A DNA stretch of 64,000 nucleotides, taken from positions 11,495,641 to 11,559,640 of the forward strand of contig NC_058513.1 of assembly GCF_020382885.2 (NCBI RefSeq), in the 5' to 3' direction. Each line of letters begins with the position of its first letter. Within the stretch, counting starts at the first letter, position 1. The stretch is from Scatophagus argus. Taxonomy: Eukaryota > Chordata > Actinopteri > Scatophagidae. The position numbers and the translations under genes were made by a program. The notes under the pieces are model-generated. The model worked only from the letters and a program-made list of their open reading frames with translations, was not told the DNA's origin and did no database searches. Shown here one piece after another: positions 15,001 to 26,200 of this stretch.

Positions 15001-16588
15001 CCAAGATCAATGCCCAGCAGATCAGTGATGTAAGGCAACACCTCACAGTCCTAAATACAAGAAAATGAGTTTAAAACCCACATGAAAAGATATGAAAGCC
15101 AATATTGCTTTCTGACATTTTAATTCCTTCACTTTTCCCATGAAGAAAGTTTACAAGTCGTCTGGGGAGCAAGTGAAGAGCTCGGGCTACGACCTGAGAC
15201 TGGATGCTATTCCCTTCCAAACTGCCAAGGTCTCCAGAGAAATTGCCAGTGATGTGAGTTCACATGACTCAGTTCATTTTCTCCTTTGGTTGTTCATGAA
15301 GCATTCTTGAAGCACATATTAGGGTTTATTAGCATTTATATGCCATTTATCATGAACATACACCTGCCACTAAAAGTTTTATTTATTTGCAAAAAGTAAC
15401 TCCTAAGATCCTACCTTTGCAGTCCCCCATTTTCATTGCCCCACCTGAATTCTGGCTGGATCAGAATTAAGTCTCGTTCTCCCTCCTACAGTTCCGCTAC
15501 AAGGAGTCCCATCTGAAGGAGAAGGGCCAGCAGGTGGGGCTGCGCTGTGTGGAGGACGATCCTAAGATGGTGCACTCTCTGGCAGCCAGCAAACTCCAGA
15601 GCAACCTGGAGTATAAACGGCAGTCCAAGGAAGAGCGAGCCCACTACAAAATCCATGCAGACCAGCCAGAGTTCCTGCATGCCAAAAAGAGTCAGGCTCA
15701 GGCCAGTGACATCACCTACCGCCACAAGCTCCACGACTACACCTGTGACCCCGAGCAGCTCAATGTCAAGCATGCCAAGCAGGCCTACAAACTGCAGAGT
15801 GATGTAAGTCACATATTGGAATAAAATGAATAAATTGACATTCATGAATTTATTTATTTACATATGTTTTGTATGTTATTATATTCATGTATGTGACATG
15901 TTAGAATTTTGTAAATCCTGCAGTTTTATAGAAAAAAATGTCCTCAGGGGTGCCAAAGGTTCCAGGTTCTCTCTGTGTCAATGACTTTACGGTAATTTGA
16001 ATAATTACCATTTTCCGTTCCATTTCTTTTTTCAGGTAAACTACAAGTCAGACCTGAACTGGATTAAAGGAGTGGGCTGGACCCCTCCTGGCTCCCACAA
16101 GGCCGAGCTTGCCCGCCGGGCTGCAGAGCTGGGGTTGGCTGAGGGAGTCAGCACTGATGAGGCTATAGCAAAGTATCAGCATATGATGATGGTGAGGGAA
16201 CGTTGAAGATAAATTCTATGGGTTAAACAGTTCATATTTAATATATTTTTCACATTTTCTTGAAATGATCTCACAAACTTTCTCTACATTTTTGTTCCAG
16301 GTGCACCACCAGCAGCAGATGGAGCAGCAGCAACAGCATCAACAGCAGACTTCAGAGCAAGTGGAGACCAGTGAGGAGATTCAACAAGGCGTGAACATGG
16401 ACGCCATGGAGGTCCTTCATGTCAAGAGGAAGAAGACCATCCAGACGGTGCAGAAAAAGTCCACCACCACCACAACCTCATTCAAATCAATGGAGAAGAA
16501 GTCCAGCACCACCTCCTCATCAGCTGCGCTCCAGAACACAATCAGGACGTCCATGTCTAGTAAAGCTGCTGCGATAGAAGAGGCGTAG
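1..16588 (+). CDS. nrap: Nebulin-related anchoring protein, 3' part (35 exons, 5' end outside window)
   Basis: Muscle scaffold of nebulin repeats that binds actin at myotendinous junctions and intercalated discs. Exons: 1-63, 342-449, 1159-1275, 2048-2152, 2279-2386, 2683-2787, 2941-3039, 3120-3224, 3346-3453, 3545-3652, 3821-4018, 4107-4211, 4311-4409, 4494-4598, 7125-7232, 7357-7514, 9722-9875, 9971-10075, 11337-11435, 11680-11784, 11872-11979, 12168-12281, 12369-12566, 12655-12759, 13003-13101, 13223-13327, 13422-13529, 13774-14085, 14178-14282, 14690-14788, 14925-15029, 15146-15253, 15492-15803, 16036-16191, 16301-16588. They sum to 4584 nt (1527 codons plus stop) with an open frame. Most exons end in an SD or SE codon pair and the next begins xxYK or xxYR, the nebulin-repeat signature. 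WLKGIGW-like motifs recur in exons 12, 18, 24, 29 and 34. The C-terminus is Gln-rich, then Ser/Thr/Lys-rich, with no SH3 domain; that argues for NRAP rather than nebulin or nebulette, as does the tail-to-tail habp2 neighbour. The LIM domain (roughly 200 N-terminal residues) lies left of the window. Confidence 0.93.
495..815 (-). mobile_element. tRNA-derived SINE in nrap intron 2
   Basis: Read on the minus strand, the right end carries a tRNA-like head: a box A-like TGGCCTAGAGGTTGG and a box B-like GGTTTGATTCC about 40 bases on. A unique body follows, then a tail containing CAATAAAG near position 500. This is the layout of a Pol III-transcribed teleost SINE. Box B has one change from the ideal GGTTCGATTCC, so the copy is probably old. 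It lies between two nrap exons and touches neither splice site. Confidence 0.7.
1047..1074. repeat. (TG)n microsatellite
   Basis: A TG dinucleotide run with one CG interruption in nrap intron 2, about 85 bp before the next exon's acceptor. A second run of 24 bases (GT)n lies at 1423-1446 in the following intron. Confidence 0.9.
4975..6094. mobile_element. Degenerate Tc1/mariner-like transposon (about 1.1 kb) in nrap intron 14
   Basis: Inverted ends both read inward as CACTGCCTG followed by an A-rich tract (4975 onward, and the reverse complement ending at 6094). They are flanked by TA on both sides, the Tc1/mariner target duplication. The interior keeps a transposase N-terminus starting [19 protein letters not shown] near 5136 and a C-terminal block around 5820-6020 in shifted frames, with several stops, so the element cannot be autonomous. 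Near its right end, at 6028-6051, it contains four perfect TTAGGG units. Confidence 0.8.
6028..6051 (+). repeat. Telomere-like (TTAGGG)4 tract
   Basis: Four perfect consecutive copies of the vertebrate telomere hexamer, preceded by GG and followed by an extra G, inside the right end of the Tc1-like element. Too short to be a telomere; an interstitial telomeric sequence. Confidence 0.95.
7596..9188 (+). mobile_element. Tc1-like transposon, near full length but inactivated, in nrap intron 16
   Basis: Terminal inverted repeats start CAGTGCATCC at 7596 and end with the complement at 9188, both flanked by TA. The 1.59 kb length is usual for intact Tc1-like elements. A transposase reading frame begins with ATG at 8020 ([20 protein letters not shown], a Tc1 paired-like DNA-binding domain) and runs 126 codons to a stop at 8398. 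Homology to the catalytic part continues to about 8900 in other frames: a Q-D-N-D-P-K-H-T segment near 8725-8750 and W-P-S-Q-S-P-D-L-N around 8798-8824. Frameshifts and stops make it non-functional. It was probably inserted after this intron arose. Confidence 0.88.
8020..8940 (+). pseudogene. Tc1-family transposase pseudogene
   Basis: The frame opens at 8020 with a helix-turn-helix-like N-terminus and terminates at 8400. The remaining catalytic core (DDE family) is recognisable only in pieces in other frames, including the conserved D-N-D-P-K-H and S-P-D-L-N-x-I-E-H-L-W stretches. It is carried inside the transposon at 7596-9188. Confidence 0.8.
9189..9721. other. Intron remainder with no recognisable content
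   Basis: Sequence between the transposon's right end and the next nrap exon. I see no further repeat, coding homology or RNA gene. Confidence 0.5.
10076..11336. other. nrap intron 18, no recognisable content
   Basis: A 1.26 kb intron, AT-rich, with consensus GT and AG ends. Open frames inside are short and have no family resemblance or conserved splice context. Confidence 0.5.
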
Positions 16589-17395
16589 ATCAGAGGAACT
16601 TTGTTAGATGATAGTGTTTAGGGAATGTTAAAGACTTTCAGAAAGTGGTTAACCTTCACTGAGTAGATTGCTTTACAGGTGGCACTGTTGGTATTTGCGG
16701 TATCTACTTTCATGGACTGACTGCTACTGTAACTTCATGAGATACCGCACGGATTCCAAACAGAGCTGCTATAGATACAACAATGAACTGAAAGAAAGTA
16801 GTTAACATGATTACAAAGGGGACTAGGCATGTTGAAGTTGGACAGGATTTGTCAAGTGAGTTATAAAGGTTGTCAATGTATGTGGTGAGCAAAAAGGAAA
16901 TTCAGGAAGAAACTTTATGTTCAGATTGAATGCAAGGTATTTTTGGAAATTTTATTCAAACTTCTGAATGGGTCAAACCGCCCTTTAAGGACCATAATCA
17001 ACAGAGCTTCAAGCAAAAACATCAAGGATACCAAAACTGCATTCAGGCTGTTTCAGTACAAAAAGACAGAAGTTTGCATTTTGCTTTTGTATATTTAGTG
17101 TGCTCAGAAGATATGAGGCTGGACCAGACACTGCAAAGGATGTTTTTCATAATTTGTTGGGTTTTTTTTTAATCTTTGAAGGCAACCACACGCAAGAAGT
17201 CAGCAACAACGAAACCTTGATGTAACCATGCAAAACATCCAGGTTGTTCTAATTACGTGCACTTTGAGCTGAGTGAGAAACAAATACAGGCCCACTGAAA
17301 TGATGTGACCTACATTTTGTCTGGCAGGTTCAGCTTTGTGAGTTTGTATCAGTGTCCCTTTTAACTCAAAGCTGGGCTGGGAGTAAATGCTTGGT

Positions 17396-17401
17396 TTTAT
17401 T
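17396..17401 (-). terminator. habp2: Probable habp2 copy A polyadenylation signal
   Basis: Minus-strand AATAAA (TTTATT on the plus strand) about 75 nt downstream of the habp2 copy A stop. It lies 8 bp from the opposing plus-strand signal of nrap. Confidence 0.5.
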
Positions 17402-17409
17402 GCTCATAA

Positions 17410-17415
17410 AATAAA
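17410..17415 (+). terminator. nrap: Probable nrap polyadenylation signal
   Basis: AATAAA about 820 nt after the nrap stop codon, followed by a T-rich stretch (17420-17432) that could serve as the downstream element. Confidence 0.55.
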
Positions 17416-17473
17416 GAGGTTTTTTTTTTTCAAAGCAATATACGAGTAAGTTGTTGTTTGGACTAAATTCACT

Positions 17474-20400
17474 TCAGTTGATCTTGCTTTTAATCCAGCT
17501 GGTAAATGGCCGGACGTTGGCGTAGACGCCAGGCTTGTTCCTCTGACCACAGCCGCTGCCCCAGCTCACCACACCGGTGATATAGTGCTTTCCATTTTGC
17601 TCACACACCAAGGGTCCACCCGAGTCGCCCTGTAGGGTTAGAAAAAGCAAATTCAGACTGATGCCCAAAAATTGGTAATAATTGGTAATTTGGCTCATCT
17701 ACCCCTTCCTCTAATACAAAATGATGGTGGCCTTGCATGTGGATTCATCACATTCGCAAACAAACGCACCTGACAGGAGTCGACACCACCCTGCAAAGTC
17801 CCTGCACAGAACATGCTGCTGTCCAGCACACTTCCATAGACGTGAGGAGCCTTGCATCGCTCGTCGGAGATCAGTAAAACTTGAGCATTCAGCAGCTGGT
17901 TGCTGTACCTCTCTGAAAAGTAGACATCAGATGGGAGCGAGGAACAAAGTGAGAGGAAGAAACTTTACATTGGAGATATTTTGACATATCAGGAATCATC
18001 ATTAACATCGGTGAATGTATGAATGAATTTAGGGGAGCATTAATGCAAACTCTTTCTACACATTTTTCAAGAAAGTGCTGTAGCCCATTTCAAAAAAAAT
18101 GTTTGTGAAAACACCACAAAGAAGCTTGCAGGCCCACTCCTCATGAAAAGCGTTCATCAGTCTATAAAAGCAGGTGCTGAAAGCCAGACTGGAAGCATTT
18201 AATGAAAGCTTGTATTGTGGGAAATGTAGGATTTGGTGTTTTTAGAGCTCAACCCAACCTAGAGACTGGAAGACAACCTTCATGGAAATACAATCTGTTT
18301 ATATAATATGCAAGGAATATTGATAAAAACTGTAATTACGGGTTTCAGTGGCTCCCCATCCAGAGATCACACACTGTTTTCCAGCTGGGAAGGTCTGATC
18401 TGGTAGACACACTGTCTTCACAAAGCGGGTTTCCTTGGCACAGTATGGGCTGTCCGTAACTTTGAGCTTAAGCAGAGCTACACAGGAAATGAGCGCATAC
18501 AAGAAAGAGACAGTCGCTCAATTTATAAAATAATCAACTCATTCTTTCACAAAAATGTCTCAGAGAACAAAAAATATCAGAAAATATAATGGAAATATAG
18601 AGAAATAAACAAAATAAATACTGCAAAACTACTGAATGAATGAAGGTGGAAGGCTTGAATTTAAGTCATTTGAGCTTACACACACTGTGCAATGTGTGTT
18701 GTTTTAAGTCAGATAATATGTGACAGGCCTGACAGATGCTTCAGATTAGCTCTCACAAATAATCAGACATTTGTATTTACAGTCTGCAGCCCATTTAGGT
18801 TAAAAATTACACCATATTTAACAAATGTTACAAACCAATGTCGTTGTAAAGAGCGTAGGGAGTGCTCCTGTAGTTCTCATGAACTATCGTTTGTATCACT
18901 GGGATGGTCTGGTCCATCTCCTCCTGTTTGTCTATGTTCACACCCCCCAACACCACTTGCAATTCCTCATTGGCTCCACTGAGGAAATGAAAAACAAAAA
19001 TGTCAGCTTATTACTGAAAAATAAATAAACTGTCACACAAATGAAACGTGACACCTACATGCAGTGGGCAGCAGTGAGGACCCAGCAGGATGCGATGAGA
19101 ATCCCACCACATTTGTGCTGAAATTGAAAAAATGAGCTTCTAGGTCTGGCCTGCAGAGACACCTGCCAGGGGTGGGCGCCGGGGACAGACTTGCTACCCC
19201 CAAAAATCCTGCCAGAGCGGGTGGGCTGGGGTAAGCCGCACTGGGAGAACTGGGCAGAGCCTGGTACCGGAGTGACGACTGGTGGTCGAGTGGTGGGGCC
19301 TGAGGAGCATCAGAAAAGCATCAGCACCGCGCTGGCATACAGTACATGTAAACTGTGTGTGTGTGTGTGTGATCACCTTCAGAGCACTTCTTGACATTGC
19401 AGTAGTCCCATCGCAGTTTGCCATCATTTTTTACAAAACACCAAGGCTTGTCATCCCCATCTGGGTTCCTGGAATAAATAATAAAACTACCAGATAACTA
19501 CTAGATAATGGAAGGAAAAAGAAAAACAATAGCCTTGGCTGAAAAAATAAAAACTTCGCAATTATCACTGGGATTGTCTGGGATTTTTTTCTGCAAACCT
19601 TCATTGACAAAACAATTTCCAAGATGTTTTCAAGATGTAATATTATGTTACACATGATTGTTTAGCATTTAAACATAGATAATGAAAATATATTTGAATT
19701 ATACCTGCAGTGGTTGTTTTTTTCCAGTCCTGTAAAGTCTGAGTATGTGGTGAAAGGATCCTCCCCATTTGCCAAAATGAAATAGGAGTGCCAGTCCAGA
19801 CACTCCTGGCCATCCTCTGTCATACTGACAACACCCCTGTATGTCTCTCCATTTCCCACATAGCAGTCGTTGGGAGCTATGCAAGGAGATTTTGTAAGAA
19901 GGAAAAACAATACACTGCAGCATATTTTAACATCCAACAGTCAGACAAACAGAAAAAGCCTTAAAACTTGTTGTTAATAATAAACATGCAACACCAATTC
20001 ATTCATCAGGTATGACATTCACTCTGTTAGAGTGATGGCCGACCCTTTTTTTTAAAAAAAAAGTTTTTACCAGCTTCACAGAACTTCCCAGTATATCCGT
20101 CAGGACAAACACAACGGAAGCGGCGGTTTCCTTTTATGCAGGAGCCTCCATTCTGACAAGGACTGGGTTCACAGGGTGACGATGGCACTGATGCAGACGA
20201 AACATAAACAATTTAATAGTGTGAAGTAGCAGGAGTGTAGCAGAAGATTATATGTTATACATTTTTCTGCAGGTTATGGAAATACCATCATATCATCCCA
20301 TTATTAAAATCTCTTTGCAGTTTGTGTGTGCACAGGAACTTTAATGAATCAGGGAGGTGGGATTCAGTCGGGTCTGATGGGCACATTTTAGGGTAAAATT

Positions 20401-21881
20401 ACTGTGCAGATATGATCGGTTGTGAAAACTTTCCTGCTTAACCAAAGCGTGGCGCTAAATGAAATTTCCTGCTCAATTTGTCAAAAAATGATCTACTCAC
20501 ATGACTTGCAGTCGGGGCCTTGGTAGGGAGGTCTGCACTTGCACTCATAATATGGGTGTTTGTTTAGGTTGACGACGCAGTCACCACGGCCACACGCGAC
20601 ATTCTCGCAAACATTTCTCACTGAATATTCAATAAAGTTACAAAAAGTAGAAGTTAGGCACATGTGAACTTGTGCATAAACATTAAGCTATTGTAATAAG
20701 CTTTAATGACCATTTATAATAAACTAAAATAGACTGATACACCCAAAATAGCCAGAATAGTAACCGAGAATCAAAAAGAAACAATTCTATTGCATTGCAA
20801 AAATGAACTCAAAGTTGAAGCTGAATTGGGAATCCCTACCTTTCTGACATCTCTTGCCTATATAAGGTTCATTGCATAAGCATGTGAATTCGGTAGCGGA
20901 TTTGGTTTGGCACGAGCCTCCATTGAAGCAAGGGTTTGGATCACAAACATCTGGGAATGAAAAGATAAAGTATGAGTCTACATGTTGAGAGGAAAGGCGA
21001 AGGCACAATGTACAGTAACACAACCTGGGCTACTTACTGGTCTCGTCCAGGAGGTCAAACAACCAGTCGGTTAAATCAAAATAAGGGCTACGGCTGTTGG
21101 TGCTTTCATAATCTCCATAATCTATGTCTGCCAAGAGCAAAGAGTTGTTTAAACACAGGAGATGTTCAACAGAAAGCAAATGTGCACAGACATTCCTCAA
21201 AATGAATCATCTATCATGTTGATTAAATTACTGAATGAGATATCCATTGGCAAAGGATATATCATAGAAAACAACAGCATAAATTCGATGCACAAATGTG
21301 ACTGGATCACTTTCCAGTAAAGTGGTACTACTAACTCAGAGATTAGGTGATATCCATTGTGGTAATATTAGTTTATACAAACATGCTGTATGCTATATTA
21401 GGATAAAGCACAGGATGAACGGATGAAGGAGCTGAAAATAGTACAGATATTAGAATAAGAGAAAGCAACAAAATATTCATGCAGTTAACAGGATTGAAAA
21501 CAGGACTACTAAACTAGCATGTGAAGTGCATTAAAAAACACACACACACACATATATATACTGTATATGAAGTACAATAAAATCAAAGGTGATAGCTTTG
21601 ATTTGAAGGTCGCAAGATTTGAGGAACCAGTTGAGGCAAGACTGTGACACCATGCAGATCAAACTGTAGAAGAGATTCTTACACATGAAGTCCAGCTGAA
21701 ATGACAAAATCACAGGAGAGAACAAATGAATAAGCTTTCTTTTGAAAACAAGAAGTCATTTTGTCCCCTCGAAAAATCATCCGGGCTGATTTATCCATAA
21801 AGATGTTAAGAGTCTTACAGCTCGGTCGTGTCCATGAATACCCAGGACACTCAGGAAGAACAAGAACCCTACTGCCAACAT
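17474..21881 (-). CDS. habp2: HABP2-like secreted serine protease, copy A (13 exons, 532 aa)
   Basis: Factor VII-activating protease family: a plasma trypsin-like enzyme binding hyaluronan and heparin. Exons in order: 21881-21819, 21695-21683, 21127-21038, 20950-20840, 20620-20501, 20187-20071, 19876-19705, 19468-19377, 19299-19059, 18978-18836, 18477-18340, 17912-17770, 17629-17474; total 1599 nt, open throughout. Order of parts: signal peptide ([17 protein letters not shown]), acidic linker with a DWLFDLLDE motif, three EGF domains (one exon each), a kringle on two exons, then activation site R-IFGG and a trypsin domain. Triad: His in TAAHC, Asp in NDIALLKL, Ser in GDSGGP; the S1 pocket Asp lies in VDSCQGDSGGP, so Arg/Lys specificity is expected. 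Human HABP2 is 560 residues with the same domain order. Two weak splice sites (GTTTGT at 18835, GTGATC at 19376) are forced by frame. Lies head-to-tail with copy B. Confidence 0.92.
19354..19370. repeat. (CA)n microsatellite beside the kringle-exon splice donor, copy A
   Basis: On the minus (transcribed) strand the intron opens GTGATC and runs straight into a CA repeat. See the matching repeat at 24905-24916 in copy B. Confidence 0.9.
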
Positions 21882-23104
21882 GGTGCTGCGACAAAGTGTC
21901 AGCACGAAGTAGAAGACTGAGGACCGAGTGACTGACTTTAACCCACCAAACCTCCTTGATATCCCACTCGCTCCTCATTCTTGTCAATCTTTAGCTATCC
22001 ACATTGATTCCGTGGGAGTTTGTGTGTTCTGGGGCATTGCTTTCTTGGTTTCAACTATGGTTTCATTGATTTAACCTTCTCATATCTGCTTTAAACTCTT
22101 TGTCAGCAAACTTTTATCTGCAGCCATTCAGTTCAATAGGCAGTGGCTGCAATTTTTTTTTATCAAACCAAGAAAAACTAAGCCAGGATTGCATTATCAC
22201 TGTCCACCACAATTGACATAATTGCAAATATGTTTCACTAAATATTCAAACACATTGAAATTCCTACTTTTTTGTCATCTTTTTCCAACGTAAAGCTCAA
22301 GACATAAGCCTGGATACACACTGCACAGTCACCACTGATTCTGTGCGATTAGCTTGTTATGCCTCTCTGTTATGTGTAGAACACCAAAGATAAACCCAAG
22401 TTAATTTATCACAAGGTGGTCCCCAAAGACATTTAAGTAAACATACTGTAAACACATATGGTGGCAGTGTATGCAGTGGTTCTTGCATACAAGAAAGGAA
22501 TGAAAGAAGGACTGAAAAGGACTGAAAAGATTTAATCTAACTGATATAGAGGATTACTAGAAATATTGACAGCCCAGGAGCAGCATGGAGCCTGTCTGTG
22601 GGCTTATAGAAGAGGGAATATGGGCTGACACTTAAATTTCCCAAATAGTGAATTCTGCATGTAAAAATTCTTCAATACTCAAACTAGAACATTTGAACGT
22701 TTAACATTAATATGGCAAGTGTTGGCTGGGATGCAAGGACTGAGTTTATTCTTTTACAGATAGATATTATTCTACACCCCTCAAGCTCTTGGGGTTAAAA
22801 ATAATATATTTATTCTAAGAAAAGTTGTAAGAAGGGATTTTGTCTGTTGGGAATGTCCCTTAGTGTTGCCATTTTGAAAACCACATGCAGAGGAGTGACT
22901 TAAACAACCTCAACAATAATCCCCACTAATCCCCATCCCCATTTTTTTTTCTTTTAAACATGACTATTGATGTTTGTTTTGTCTGCTTTTCTCCGATTTC
23001 CTCTGCATTACTACGCTCGAGGACTGTGTGCAAGTTTGTATTGGCAGATGTGACGACGAAAGAAAAGAATGCACAAATAAACTTATCAAAACCAATCATT
23101 GCAG
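21882..23104. other. Intergenic region between the two habp2 copies (habp2 copy A promoter side)
   Basis: About 1.2 kb between the copy A start codon and the copy B poly(A) signal. It should contain the copy A promoter (minus strand). A stretch at 21932-21944 reads on the minus strand GGGTTAAAGTCAG, a partial match to the direct-repeat HNF4 motif. I find no clear TATA box. The rest is AT-rich with no gene. Confidence 0.4.
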
Positions 23105-23110
23105 TTTATT
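23105..23110 (-). terminator. habp2: Probable habp2 copy B polyadenylation signal
   Basis: Minus-strand AATAAA about 115 nt beyond the copy B stop codon (23226), giving a short 3' UTR. Confidence 0.6.
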
Positions 23111-23225
23111 GACAAATGCGTTGGATTCAGAAATCCACTGTGTGAATGAAACAACAGGACACTGCAGAGTCACTAGCTGCTTGTCTGGCAGTCACTTAAA
23201 CAGAAGGTTCTGGCCACATCCAACC

Positions 23226-26200
23226 TCATGAGAGTAAATGATAAGCGATCCAGTCAATGAACCTGCTAACGTTGGTGTAGACACCAGGCTTGTACTTCTT
23301 GCCGCAGCCATCGCCCCAGCTCACCACTCCGACAACATAGTGGGTCCCATTACGCTCACACACCAGAGGGCCGCCGGAGTCGCCCTGCAGGGACGGACAG
23401 GAGTGTTAATTTTTGTTTTTTAATAACAACTTTCTCTTTTTATTTTCATTTTAAAAAAACACGTGCCACACAGACCTGGCAGGAGTCAACGCCTCCTTTC
23501 ATGCTGCCTGCACAGAACATGCTGTCATCCAGCGAGTCTCCGTAAACGTGGGGAGCTTTACATTTCTCCTGGGGGATCAGGAGGACACGAGCGTCCAGCA
23601 GCTGGTTTGTGCCGTACTTCTCTGAGAAAGGAAGACAGTTATTCAAACTGTGATGCTCGTATTCATTCGGTAACACATTTTTTCTTAAGTCTTAAAGGCA
23701 ACAGTTTGGGGAAGGACCGTTTCTATTCCAGCATGACTGTGTCCCAGTGCACAAAGCAAGGCCTGATCTAATAATACAGCACTGGAAATGACACACTTTA
23801 AAATTACCAAGTAGCAATACTTTACCCTGATTTCCAATGTAAATGCGCGCTATAGGTGAACTGGATGAATATCCATGAGCTGCCGAAGTTCAAAACATTT
23901 TCCGTTTTATTGATTTAATTGATAGAAACTATTTATTCTGCAGAATTCAGTTGCTTCATTTCATCTCAGATATACTTACATTCATATTGACTGATTACCA
24001 ATACACCAGCACAGACACAAATGATGCTTACGTGTTTCAGTGACGCCCCACCCTGAGATCACACACTCGGTGCCGCTGTCGAAAGGCTGGTTTGGCAGGC
24101 AGGCTGTCTTCACAAAGCGGGTTTCTTTGGCGCAGAACGGTTTGTCCATGACTTTCAGCTGAAGCATGGCTGCACCGGTGAGACACAAAGCAAAGAAAGG
24201 TACATTGGTGACAGTATAACATTATATGGTGTAGTAACTGTGTACAGATTCCAACTTCTCATTTCCACTCGAACTACATTTAACTAAAAAGTAAAGTGAA
24301 TAACTGCTGTTTTTGCACCTCACCAATATCATTATGAAGAGCAAAGGGGCTCTCCTTGTAATCCTCATGCACAATGGCCTTCTCCACTGGAATGACCTGA
24401 TCGTATACTTCAACCTTCTCTATGTCCACTCCTCCCAGGACCACCTGCATTTCCACCCCGCTTTTTCTAGACAACAAGGAAGCACCCGCACAACAGAGTG
24501 AAACAAGTCAGGTGACTGCGTCCATGTCTGAATCCACATCAAATCAGAGCTGAGAATAAACTACTCACATGCAGTGTGCAGCAGTGAGCACCCAGCAGGA
24601 CTCGAGAAGGATGCCTCCACAGATGTGGCTGAAGGGCCCGGAGGAACCTTTGGCTCTGGTCTGCAAGGACACCTGCCAAGGGTGAGCCCCAGGAAGAGAC
24701 TTCTTCCCTCCGAAGATCCTGGCTGAGCGGCTGGGCTGCAGCCTCCCGCACTGGGAGAATTGTGCCTCAGTGATGTCTGCCTTGGATGGAGTTGGATCTG
24801 TTTCATGGATGGTTGGTGGGGTGTGTGTAGCTGAGAGTGATGGAAAATCAAAATGAAAGCAAATGAAAGTTGTGGAGTCCATGTTTTTCTCTGTTAATGG
24901 ACAAGTGTGTGTGTGTTTTACCTCCAGAGCATTTCCTGACTTTGCAATAGTTCCACTTCAATTTATCATTCTTGTTAATGAAGCACCAGGGCTGATCGTC
25001 TCCATCAGGGTTCCTTGAAAACACAGAGATTTTAAAACGTGTTGGTTTGTATATATATGTCACATATATAACCCAAATATTATTTTTATTTATGCATTTT
25101 ATCAGCCAATTATTTTTTCCATAAAGATTTATAAAGATTTATCAACATTACCAACAACTTTGTTACACTGCAGTTTTACAAAAACACATTTTGTAGCAAA
25201 CAAATTTTGTTTGAGTACATATAGCTATACTGGATCCACATATGAACACAAACGCGGTTATGTCAACATGTCAAACATAAGCAATATTTACACAAGACGA
25301 CCCTTCCTCACCTGCAGTAATTATGTGGCCCAAGTCCATCATAGCCTGCATACTCTTTGAAGGGATTCCCCCCTTTCTGCAGGATGAAATAGGAATTCCA
25401 ATCCAGACACTGTTCCCCTTCAACTGTCACACTCACCATGCCACGGTAAGACTCTCCGTCCTCTTGGTAACAATCATTTGGTCCTTAAAAAATAAAAAAA
25501 TAAATAAAAATTAGCCAGGTAAAACGTGTTCTATTGGAGCACGACAGTGCCAATTTCCATTTTCCATTTCCAGTGAGAGAATTGCATTTACCAACTTCAC
25601 AGAACTTTCCGCTGTACCCATCAGGGCAAGAACAGAGGAAGGAAGAGCGTTTGGGACCCTTCAAGCAAGAGCCTCCATTCTGACAGGGATTGGGCCTGCA
25701 GGGGGAGGCTGTGAACACAGGCATGAAAATAACTGTCTGCAAAAGATCCTCTGTGAGAGAAAACCAAGTAAGACTTGACCAGAGAAAAGTAATAAAAACA
25801 GACCTTTCTTGCAGTTGGGGGGTTTGTATGGAGGCTTGCACTTGCACTCATAGAAGGGAGCAGCTGATGTGACAACGCAGCTGCCATGGCCACATTTCGC
25901 AGTCTTACAAACATTCTTCACTGAAAGAAAAAAAACCCTTAATACATTCACTTCATTCATTTTTAAGTTCATGTTCATGAAGTAAGTACATTCAAATCCA
26001 ATTTTGTTTGTCAGAATTATGTGTGTAACTTTTATTGCTTATTCATTACTTTTTGTTACAAGCACCAGGGGGCACCAAAGTCATAATTTTTCTGATCATA
26101 CACATAGTGGCTTTTAAACTAAAAGCCAAAGGAAACTGCAGATAGAAGAAAAGTAGCTTAAGTCTGTCTGTGATGTTACGAAACCTCAGACATCATATTG

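Larger units (their letters stand above)
16589..17473. other. Convergent 3' untranslated regions of nrap and habp2 copy A
   Basis: The nrap stop codon ends at 16588 and the habp2 copy A stop on the opposite strand is at 17474. The interval of about 0.9 kb holds no coding sequence. A plus-strand AATAAA (17410) and a minus-strand AATAAA (17396) both lie at the habp2 end, so nrap would have a 3' UTR of about 0.83 kb, and habp2 a very short one of about 90 nt. Confidence 0.7.

Noticed and set aside
16301..16588. Possible nebulin or nebulette identity for the repeat gene
   Set aside because: Nebulin and nebulette end in a Ser-rich region and an SH3 domain; here the gene ends with Gln- and Ser/Thr-rich sequence and a stop without SH3, and the habp2 neighbour matches NRAP.
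22974..23231. 85-codon plus-strand frame with several Cys between the habp2 copies
   Set aside because: It overlaps the 3' UTR and poly(A) signal of habp2 copy B in antisense and lacks a signal peptide with cleavage site or conserved spacing of Cys.
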